DNA from: Apostichopus japonicus
Lineage: Eukaryota; Echinodermata; Holothuroidea; Aspidochirotida; Stichopodidae
Assembly (NCBI RefSeq): GCF_037975245.1
Contig: NC_092568.1
Location: forward strand, 36,237,001-36,301,000
DNA: 64,000 bases
Direction: 5' to 3'
Numbering within the stretch: the first letter of the stretch is position 1; each line of letters begins with the position of its first letter. Positions 36,301 through 48,300 of the stretch are shown one piece after another. Made by a program: the position numbers and the translations under genes. The notes below the pieces were generated by a model that was not told the DNA's origin, did no database searches, and saw only the letters and a program-made list of their open reading frames with translations.

Positions 36301-39300
36301 AAGAAATTCAGAAATATTTCATTTTTGACGTTTTACAGCTATCACAAAGAACTTGAACCAAAAGGTATTTTTAGCATAATTCCTTAGGAGAGGCTCAGAG
36401 ACAACTTTCCCTCTGGTTTTTAAGAAAAAACTTAAACTTAAAAAGGATGTATTTTTTACTTCCAGACAAAAAAACACCTAGCATACCTCTTCTGGTTGTT
36501 CTTGGTTTTCTGTTTCTGTATTCCCAGTCTCGAGTTCCTTTTCTTTCCCAAGTTTATTGAATGCTTCGATGGCAATGGCCACAAATAGACTGCAAGGTGG
36601 TACAGAGAACAGATTAGAATTACATGTTCTGATTTCAAAATCTTCGCAAACTGTATAATTGACTTAAATGTTTGGGAATTATATAAGTAATTACAATACT
36701 CCTTTGATCTGTCTGCTTCACATGTAATATTTATGAACTTTAGTGCCTGGCAATTCTGCACTACGCACAGTTGTACAGCCTTTTTTTGTACATTACATAT
36801 AAAACGTATCAAGTTTGACATGTGTGTACCATCAACAGGTCTACGTAGAGAGGTAGGGGGTTAATGTGCAAATGAAGAATGGTCATAAAAATGTACAAGC
36901 TTAGCTTTGTTGGACTGAACATTACATATCTGTGGCATAAGTGATGTCCCCCCCCCCACCTCCCTTAAAGGTTTTTAGCTAAAGTTAAAAATATCAAAAG
37001 TTACTTACTTCATTACCACCATGTTGATGACCAGAAAACAAGTCACAAAGTAGATACATGACCAAGAACTGGTTGATAACATAGCCTAACAGAAAGAGAT
37101 GAAAAATAAAAGTCATATTTAATATTCATTCAAATCCATGCTTTAACATCAAATTAATGTAATGTAATTAACATATGCAGTAATTTCATTTACGAGCAAC
37201 AATTCTCACTTTGCACAAAAATAATACATTAACAACTGGGATGAAACCTTACAAATTCAAATTCAAAATAAGAATACAGTATTTGTATTTATTTTATTTC
37301 AATTTTGATCAATACATGAATAATTAAAAAAATGAGACTTTCATGAGGAGTCACAGTGCTGAGAAATCACTCACCGAATTCATAATTTCGTGCCAGTTGC
37401 TCGTCGTAACAATTTGGAATACAATGAGAAGAGAACACCTGAAAGAATAAGGTAAGTACAGTTATTTGGATGAACGTCATAGAAATGAACAAATGGTTAG
37501 CATTCTTCACTAATATTTCTTACAGATCATCAATTTATACTTTGAACACTTCCCAATCACCACAATACCAGGAATGAACCAATTTGATTTGATAAGTATG
37601 CCTAGTTTCAAAGCTTTCCCTGAACAGTAGTAGCATAGTAGTAGCATACTTCTGGGCTTCATATAAGAAAGTAATAATGAATATCTTCTAAATATTTTAA
37701 TTGTTAATTATAAATAAATTCTGAATGTACTATGTAGCCAGTTGTTATAACTAATAAACATTCCTTTGCAAAAAACATGGTTGGTATCTAAAGGTTGGTA
37801 ATTTTATAATCACATTTTTTACCAATGTTAGAGTAGAGTAAACCTATTGCCAACTACTGGCATAACCGCAATACACAGCTAACTGCTGTGGATTTTCAAT
37901 ATAGTATTGCATTCTGGGTAAATCACAGATCAAATAGAATATCTGTGTATCTTCTGAAAGAACCAATAAATCTGTTTTCTTTCAAGCATCAGTCTGGGAG
38001 TAAATTCAATTCGCGGGCTCCGACCTTGCTTCACACATCTCCACGTTTTAAGCAGAATACTTACGCAAATGTATCAAACCCTAAGCCACACTCGTAGTTA
38101 TAATGGTCAGCCTCATAGCTTAGGTTTGGTTTTATGTGCGAGAACGACTCCCAACCCAACACAGCATAAAAATACCTGGTAAAAGATTTAACAAATATCA
38201 AAGATGAGGAGGGAATAAAATAAGAATAGCGACTAATTAATTAGGAGAGAATAAAATAATAACAGCGACTAATTAATTAGGAGAATAAAATAATAACAGC
38301 AACTAATTAATTAGGAGAGAATAAAATAATAACAGCGACTAATTAGGAGAAAATAAAATAATTATAGCGACTAATTTATTACGAGAATAAAATAGTAATA
38401 GCGACTAATTAATTAGGAGAGAATAAAATAATAATAGCGACTAATTAATTAGGAGAGAATAAAATAATAATAGCGACTAATTAAGTAGGAGAATAAAATA
38501 ATAACAGCGACTAATTAATTAGGAGAGAATAAAATAATAATAGCTACTAATTAAGTAGGAGAATAAAATAATAACAGCGACTAATTAATTAGGAGAGAAT
38601 AAAATAATAATAGCGACTAATTAATTAGGAGAGAATAAAATAATAATAGCGACTAATTAATTAGGAGAGAATAAAATAATAATAGCGACTAATTAATTAG
38701 GAGAGAATAAAATAATAATAGCGACTAATTAATTAGCAGAGAATACAATAATAATAGCGAATAATTAATTAGGAGAGAATAAAATAATAATAGCGACTAA
38801 TTAATTAACACAAGAACAATGGCAAAAGGAGTTCCTTTGATACTTTGTCAACATATGCATAAAGGTGAAGTTGGGTTTTGCCCCCTTTAATTCTCTGATT
38901 TGCAACATTTCCAGAAAAATATCAACAATAAATGAAAATGCATGTAATGATGATGAGGCTTACTTGTCATTAACTTTATCAGAAGGGTGAAATGTATCAA
39001 GAGGTTGTTATACGTTTATTATACATATAGCAATTCCAAGAGTTTTACTCCACAACTAATAATTAAATGCAATTTTTTATTATATGTTTTGCAAAGAAAG
39101 AAATTACACTTTCTTTGTCTCTGACAACAATGCCATGATTCATAATTGCGTAACTTGAGAACATGCTAAAAGCAAATGCAATTTGGTCGGACAAACTATC
39201 ACACCCCTGAGTATAATAAACAGACTAAAGGTAGACATACCCGATGATAAGAATAAGAATAATAAGGTCAGACATCACGGGAAATATCTTCGTGAAAAAC

Positions 39301-42300
39301 ATGATGACCGTTTTCTTGGTCTGTAGAGAAGGGAAAAAAATAACAGTAACTATTAAACATCATGCAATTAAAGTTAACATTGGCTCCTTGTAAAATGAAA
39401 GCTAATTATACAAAAAGAAATGAGATGAATAAATACAGTCAGTCACTTGATTTTGATATTAAAAAGCTTTTAAGAATAGTCTACTAGTTTGACACTTTAA
39501 CCGTTGCACCTGCAAATATATTATACATCAGACACACATATATAGATGGTTTTCCATACAATATATACATTCGGTTACCCGGGTTTGAATTTGCTAACAA
39601 GCGCAAACATTTTATAAATTTTATCAATCACAAAAGATTGCATTGACACTTCAAAAGTTCCTACTATTGGAGGGTTGAATCCATAGAAGTGTTTCATGAG
39701 GGAGGTGTCTCACAATAATATGTGGAAAATACATTAGAAACGGAACTTGTTATCCAGCTATCATTGAACTGTGATAACAATGCCCATCCCCACCACCCCA
39801 ACCACTCTGGCACACTCTTTCCTCAAACCAAAATAAATAGAGAAAGCAAAATTGAATGAACACTCACCTGGAGGGAATTGAAACCAACTCTGAAAGCTAC
39901 AGCCAGGCCAGAGATGACATTACATACCCCTCTAAACTCATCTGGGCATAAATACCAGGCAATGTTTGCTGCCATGGCAACCAGTATGAGCACAATATCT
40001 AGCACCTCAATGATGTGTAACAAGTTTAAGCATTCCCCAAATACACTCAGGACAATTTCAACCTAGAAACATGAGAAGAGAAGACACAGTTAGGTAATGT
40101 TACTGTTATTTAGTGTTACTTTTATTTAGTGTTATTGTCATCAATTACTATTGACTTCAAGTATTAGTGACTGCAAGTATTACTGTCATCAAGTGCTGCT
40201 GTCATCAAGTGTAACTGTCACCAAGAGTTAATGTCACCAAGGGTTACTGTCATCAATTGCTACTATCATCAAGTGTTGCTGTCATCAAGTGTTAATGTCA
40301 TCAAGGGTTTACTGTCATCAAGTGTATCTATTCTCTAGTGTTGTCACCAAAGTGCTACTGACATCAAGTGCTACTGACATCAAGTGGTTTCCTCAAGTGT
40401 TGCTGTCATCAAGTGCTACTGACATCAAGTGGTAATGCCATCCAGTGTTGCAGTCGTCAAGTGTAACTATCATCAAGTGGTTTCCTCAAGTGTTGCTATC
40501 ATCAAGTGTAGCTATCATCAAGTGTAGCTATTATCAAGTGTAGCTATCATCAAGTGTTGCTATCATCAAGTGTTGCTATCATCAAGTGTTGTTATCATCC
40601 ATCAAATATTGTCCTCCAGTGTTATCAAGTGCTACTGTCATCAAGTGTTGCTGTCATCAAGTAATGCATTAGTGAAGTGCTATCAATCTTAAAGGTTCTT
40701 GTCTTTCTTCCACATCATAACAGACTTACCATAAATACTACCAGGATTACTGTTTTAGCAATCTGGATACCTAAGCTCACAGCATCAGGAATACCATGCC
40801 ACAGCAAACAGAAAAGAGCACTGTCAAAATATAAAAGACAAATTCAAGTGGCAGATGATATGACATTTGTACATGTAAGACAATGTGTTATGAAGGAACC
40901 ATCTGCATTACCTCCTCGAAACTCAAGAAATGGTCATTTGTAATGTAGAATTTTTCATCACAGTGTTGCTAAGTTAAACATCAAACTGAGATGCCACAAG
41001 ACAAATTGATCCAAAAGAAAATATACTTTGGAAGCATAGATTTTTTGGATGCTTATCAAAACAAATGAACAATATAGGAAGAACTTTACCTGCTTCCTTT
41101 GCATAAATAATGTTTGAAGTTACCAAAACAAGAACCACTTAAAGCACTTATTAGCCGATACGCTATAAAACTGGCTGTTGTTTTCACCAAATATATTCCT
41201 TAATTACACCAAATTTGAACAAATCTGTATCTTTGCACATCTTCTTAAAACAAGTCATCAAGATGAATATTTTCAACCAGGAAACATACATCTCTTGATT
41301 TAAAGAATTCACTTTTGTCAAATGGCAATCCACCCAGTACAACAACTGACACCTCTTTAATACTCAAACACTTGTCTTATATTAGCTTGTGGTCAGTGGG
41401 CCTACTTTGTAAAGAGCCACTTGATGAAAGAAAGTCATGCACAAATGTAAAAAGATAGCTAAGAATGCTATGCAAGTTTCACTTTTATTGTTAGAGCAAG
41501 GACTAAAACAAAACATGGGATAAAATTAACTGGAATGTCATTTAGAAAGGTCTTTGATTATACAATTATCAAGACATCTAAACATTAAAATTGTAGGTGA
41601 AACTTAAGTATAAAACTTATCAGGGGTAGCACGTGTGGACACTGTTCCCCATAAAACCTCATTCCTTCTGTTCAGTCAACAAAGTAGTGCCCATCAGTAC
41701 ATGAACTTCTTATCACTCAGTTATGTAAATATATAACAAAGAGCAACTCACCAATGTAAAATGATAAGAATTAAAATGACCTTAGAGAAGACATCTGAAC
41801 GGACTATTTTCTGAGCGAAACTCCCGACGGCTTTCATCCACTTTGGACCGCATTGCTGAGGAAGAGATATTAAGACATGTGGGTTGAATCTGTGCCATTT
41901 GATACACACCTCTTAGAAAATTTACCAACAACTGATAAAACCTCTCAGCTTATTCCACATCTGGTAAATCTTTCTCCACATGTACAGTACTACACCGCTT
42001 CAAATATCCCCACATTTTTAGGAGTGTTAGCGCAGTGGTTAACGCCGGTGCCTTTCAATCACAAGGTCCCCAGTTCAAGTCACTCCCAGATTAATGTATG
42101 TCATCCAGTTACAGAGTTGTTGACAATTAACAATTCATAATCATGGACGTTAAATATGAATGTAAGAGACTGACTTCGGTCAGCTTGCAGCTTTGATAAG
42201 CCAATGAGGCTTCTTTGCCTGTTCCTGCTTGCAGGAGGGTCTGAAAACATACATACATACATTTGATATTTCACAATTGATATCCCACTGCCAACCAGCC

Positions 42301-45300
42301 TCTTAAATTTTCCTCCATCCACAAATGTTAGTTCTATACTTACATCAGTTCTAAAGTCTTCCACCTCGAATTCAAAGCTGAGAGTCTCGTTGAGCCTGAT
42401 GGTCCATTCCAGAGAATCAATCTGGCCATTGTTGTTGCTGTCTAAATAGTTTATTAGCTGCATATTCATATCTTCAGTGTTCTGTTTCAATGAAATTACC
42501 ATATAGGAAGGTCATGAATATTAATATGGCTTCATTAATAGAGAACAAAGGACCTCAGTTTTCCAAATGGGAATGACTTGCACAGGGATGCAAGGGTGGG
42601 AGTGAGATAACAGAGTTGGTAAAGGTGATTACTAAAGACAGTGCATTTGAAAACTGTAAAAATTATGACTCGTAATACACAAGTAGAAAGTGTAAAATAA
42701 ACAAAATCAAAACACTGTATGAAATATGGTCAATACTCAAGAATCTATTCATAAGATCGGTCAACTAAAAACAGAAGCTTCATACTAAGTCACTGCTTCT
42801 CACAGGTGTCTTAGCTTCTTTCTGGCACGTTTTCTTCAGTGATGGAGCCCTATGTGTGATGCCACTTATGTGTAAAACCTACCTCAACTCAAAATTATTG
42901 AAAAGCTACCATGCTTAGTGAATTCTATCGATATGGTTACAAACATAACAGAAGAACGGAATTATTTACCGATGGCTTGAGAATTTTGAAGAGTTTCAGA
43001 AATCTTTCATCTGTGATTGGAAGGCTCCCTTTGCCAAGTGGATCTAAAAGGTTCCATGCTTTGGCCAGCTCTGCCCTCTCTCTTGACCTTTCCTCTTTGA
43101 CATGTTTCTTGGCAAACTCCCTGCGAAAAAAATTGGAAGAGGATCATTATGGTGGAAAAGAAATGACAGAAAATACGTAAGATGAGCTTGATAGAAATTT
43201 TATAAAGGGGTTGGTGGTAGGAGCAGGGAGGGATCCTTAAGTCTATAATACTGTTAACGTCTTCAACAAAAACATTTTTTTCTAATTAATTCATATTACC
43301 GCCTGTGTCTTTATTAGAGTTCTTACTATGTGAAACATTCAGGGTAATAACATGATGCTTGTGTTCCTATGGGGCCACTCTCTTCAAGAATTGCAGGGAT
43401 GAGCCTGGGGTAAAAAAAAAATCACGGAACTTTGCAAAACTTGCGGTATAGGCTCCAGTTTGCATATGCTACAGTGTGTTAGGATAAAAGTGTTTGTCCC
43501 CTAGGTAGAAAAGAAATCACTGATATTCCGCGAATTCGCAAAAAAGCTCATGCCTGGAATTGTGACTACACCGCTGCTATCTGACCATCCACTTATCGAC
43601 CCTGTCATGAGAGTTGCCAGTGCGGGAGTACTCACCAGTAACTGTCCACGACGATAGCCAGGAGAATGGCTGTCAAGAAGAACACCCCCACGAAGAGAAA
43701 GATACCAAAGTAGATGAAGGTCACTTTACTCTGAGAATATGCCGGAATCATGACCTCCTGCAGGAATGAAAGAAGACGAAATTTGTCATGGATTAGGCAC
43801 ATTGGGGTTTATCGACAAATTAATCAACAAAAATAATTGGAAAATAATTGGAAAAATAACTTAAGAATAGATTAGAAGAGATGTGTCCATGTAAAACTTA
43901 GGGTCAGCAAAAAGCTGAAGTAGTCTGTTAACAGTTATCTCTGCCTATAGAGGCTGTCGAGACAGACCGACCAAGTCTGAAAATGTCATCTCTGGGAAAG
44001 GGAATCAATATTTTCTTGATTTCAGCAATAAGTATGATATTAGTGAAAATCCTCCCTGTACGTCGTGGGGGTTAGAGAGAATTGCTTGATTGTCCCTAGG
44101 CTTCTGTGGCTGGACCAAAGGACGAAAAAAACCTATACAACAGTGCTATACCTAAAAGAGACACACTCGTCTCTGAAAAACTCTTTCAAAACCAACATTT
44201 TTCTCTGAGACAGCAAACCTCATCAAACTCACCGGGTAATTTTCTGTAGACAACAGGACAAACAGACGCAGGAAGGTAATGGCAACATTATCAAAGGACC
44301 TACGGAGAGAAAACAAACAAGACAAAGTGAGACGCTGGTAAAGTATCCAAGGAGCTTGGGAGATGAGTTTTGTAATCTCTTTGATAAGATTATCTCAATT
44401 ACTGTTCTGTAAGTTAACACCTTGCTGCAGTTACCTTTGTAGATACCATTACACAGACCAACAGGGAAAGCAAACACAGAGTATAGGATTTGTAACAGGA
44501 TTTGCAACCAAATTCGCAAAAATGCCAAAATAAAAAAGGTATCAAATGTTGAGGAAAAAAAAGGAAGTTCCATAATCAAGTTAATACTTATGAGCATCTG
44601 TCCTTTAAAAGTTTCATCATATTTAATACTAGAATTTTCAAACTCACATTTTACAAGGCAATAATAAACATGTATGAAAGGTTTGGAATATAATCCCCAA
44701 ATGCGGAATACAATTTTGACAGAATCTAAAGTATAATTTTACACTTAATAACTCTTCTCATAACAGATGACATTTGATTTAATATCACCAGTGGCTGATA
44801 AAATACTCTGTAAATACAACAAACCACCACTAATGCGTAGGATAAATTTTGGGCTTCTCCGATGCAAGCGCTGAGTAGGAAACTGCTTAAAAGACCTTTA
44901 AAACAAGTAATAAAAGTCACGCTAAAGGTAAGTTTGCACAGGTGTAATGGCCTTCCATAGATTACATCTTCTAAGTTGCCTGTGTCCTGTTTTCAACTAA
45001 TTTATGATGTTGTCTCACTGGAAAGAATGCAATCGGTGTGTTTGCTGTTGTGTCTTAAAAATATAACCTGTTTACGACATCTTGAACGAGAATTACTGTA
45101 AACACAAGCTGCCATAATACCTTAGAAAAGGAGGTCAAATTTGACAAAACTCTTTGTAATTGTAAGGGGACCACTGACACAATACTAGAAATATCTGTTT
45201 TTAACCTTTTTAAAATGAGTTCAGACTAATTGTAAGAGAAAACAGCCAACGTACAACAAAACCCCCGATACTCCAAACTAAAGGAACCTTATATGTATAT

Positions 45301-48300
45301 TTCATGGTTGAGGGTTTTATCAATCATTTTATCTTATGATGAGAAGAGTGTTTGTTTGAAATTAAGATAAGGATTCACTAAAAATAGATTCAAAGGCCAT
45401 TTATATATCACAATCAAATAATTTGAGCGGTGATTAAGTAATCATCGAAGTATTAATATGTCTGCACATCTTTCATGCCTGGGAAGGAACACAAATGCTT
45501 GGTCTGAAATTTCTACCTACCTATGGCAGTAATTCCTACCAGCCGCCCACCTAACCTCTCTACATTCTCCTTCCCCACCCTTAGAAATTTCTTGAAATAC
45601 TGCTCAAATATATTTTATCATGACTATGAAAGCCTGGTTGGTTAAGTAAACACTGCTGCTAAAAATGAATTCATAAGACTAGCTAAGAATATACATAGTT
45701 CTAAAGATCGCCCACTTCACTCCGAGTTGATCTCTCTGTGCAATAGAACAAACAAATACAATCTACAAAATCCTACTATCTTGCCAACTTTTAGAATTAT
45801 GCTTTTTATGAACTCATTTATCTACAGAGCAGCCATTGATATTCAAAATGGGTTCTTAGAATCTCTGTTATAATACTTTTAATCATTCAACCTTCTAATC
45901 CTCCATCTTATTTCTTATTTGTTCATGCTTTCATGATTGTACATTTTACATCTTTTATGTATCATCATTATGTGCCCTATTTATAAATTTTGTAATTTAT
46001 ACTGGAATAAAGAAATTGAAAAATTGAAATGAGCAGAATGAAAACTCTTTAAAGTGGACGCTAACGTACCCTGTGTAGATTTCATTCGGACTCTCCGTAC
46101 AGTTGGTTTGAGTTGTATTCTGGCCGATGCAGTGATAAAAGCTCATAAAGATGTTGACACCCACAGCCGAGAACATCAAAATAAATACAATAATAATGAG
46201 AAATACCTGAGGATTCAGAAAGGAAAATGACTTGTAAAGGAGAACTTGAAGAGAAGTGACATTTGGAAAGTACATCAGGAACATAAAAGAATGAAACTCT
46301 GAAATCTGGTAGATGACAATGTAAATCAGCTAGAAAACAATGGAAACTGTAGACATCAATAAAAGTTTCTTGGAATGGACAACAATGAAAGTTTTACATC
46401 TGGTAGACAACGATGAAAATAAAAATTTTCAGTCTGGTAGAGAACAATAGAGGTCTGCATTGGATGAACAACAATAAAATGTTTACATCTGGTAGACCAA
46501 ATTTACCCTTTCCATTGGTACACAACACAATGAAAAATGTGCAACTGGTATACAACAAGAAAGGTCTAAGTGGAATGGACTGTAAACAATGAAAATTTTA
46601 CATTTGGTAGATAACAATGAAAATGAGATGTACATCTGGTAGACAACAATAGAGGTCTGCATTGGATGAACAACAATGAAAATTTTACATTTGGCAGATA
46701 ACAATAGAGGTCTGCATTGGATGAACAACAATGAAAGTTTTACATTTGGCAGATAACAATAGAGGTCTGCATTGGATGAACAACAATGAAAGTTTTACAT
46801 TTGGCAGATAACAACAGAGGTCTGCATTGGATGAACAACAATGAAAATTTTACATTTGGCAGATAACAATAGAGGTCTGCATTGGATGAACAACAATGAA
46901 AGTTTTACATTTGGCAGATAACAACAGAGGTCTGCATTGGATGAACAACAATGAAAATTTTACATTTGGCAGATAACAATAGAGGTCTGCAATGGATGAA
47001 CAACAATGGAAGTTTTACATTTGGCAGATAACAAACATAGAGGTCTGCATTGAATGAACCAAAAAGAAACACCACATATCTTTTGATAACTACTGTTAAT
47101 TTTTTGTCAACAACAACTGACAAATTCAAACTTACTTTTCCAAGTTTGATGACAATGGACATCACAACCCCATAGACATGCTGTACATTCTTTAATTTAA
47201 CTAGAATAATGGCTGCCCGCAGACATCTAAAAGGTTGAAGTAACCGCTGAGAAGGGAAACAGAACACATTAGTAACCTTAAACGAATTAGTTATGAAATT
47301 TAATTCTCAAATTGAAGTGTTATTATATACTTAAACTAATTCTTCATCCTTTGCAATGAAAAGAAAAATACTTCACAGGGAAATATATCATAGCTAACAG
47401 AATAAAATTGTCAATAAGCTCAGTGGGCCATTTCATACATGATGTAGCTTTTTGGAGTCATAAAGTTATGATTTAAGCATTTATTCTCTGTATATGTATA
47501 ACTTGTGTGCTTTGGAAATTTTCACCATTCTATTTCATTGGTAGGGGGGTGGGGTGGGGGGACAGGAAGGGTAGGGTGGGCTATACCTTTATCTCTTGCT
47601 CTTTCTTCATTACTGTATTCATTAACCATTGCAAAAACCCCAACTGCTAATCACTTTAAATGGCAATCTAGAAAACTGGAATTCAAGAACCAACATTGAA
47701 ATTTGCATAGAAAGAAATGCTGTCGTGCAATCACCAGAGTTTTGGGTGAGACTGATTCAAGATTAAACAAAAATTCTTACCATTCCTAGGATCCATTGTA
47801 TGACCAGCATAATATAATCTAATGTGAAAACGATCACAAACACAAATTCCACTCTGTAAATAAAGCAGACCAAGAAGGAAACTATCAAAATATGTTTGCA
47901 TCAAATCAACAAGGAAGACCGTCTATTAAAAGAAAAACTTGAAACAGTCATCAATCAATCCATCAAGATGGTTTACAGTGAGATGAGTACCATTTTATCA
48001 TACTATAGACTCATCAGGTCAATTCCCTTAACAGTATGCAAAATAGGCGACTACAACCCCATGTGAAAAAAACCTCTAGAAGCAAAAACACGATATTAAA
48101 TTGGCCTGAAAGTACACATACATATTTTGAGACAGGAAAACTAAAAGGTGATGACACCAAAGGTAGTCCAGATCTATGAAAAAGAAGATTCATTGGGTGA
48201 CAAAGTCCATCTTTATAAAATAATTCTAGACACTTTATGGAAGTGACCAATCTTTAAGGGTTGCACTGTTATGAAAAAGTTGCCAGTTTACTCAGATAGA

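Noticed and set aside
38205-38810. CRISPR-like regular array
   Set aside because: No distinct spacers; it is a eukaryotic minisatellite in an intron.
46483-47267. Open frames across 46.5-47.3 kb on the minus strand
   Set aside because: Mostly minisatellite translation; only 47136-47246 is a real exon.
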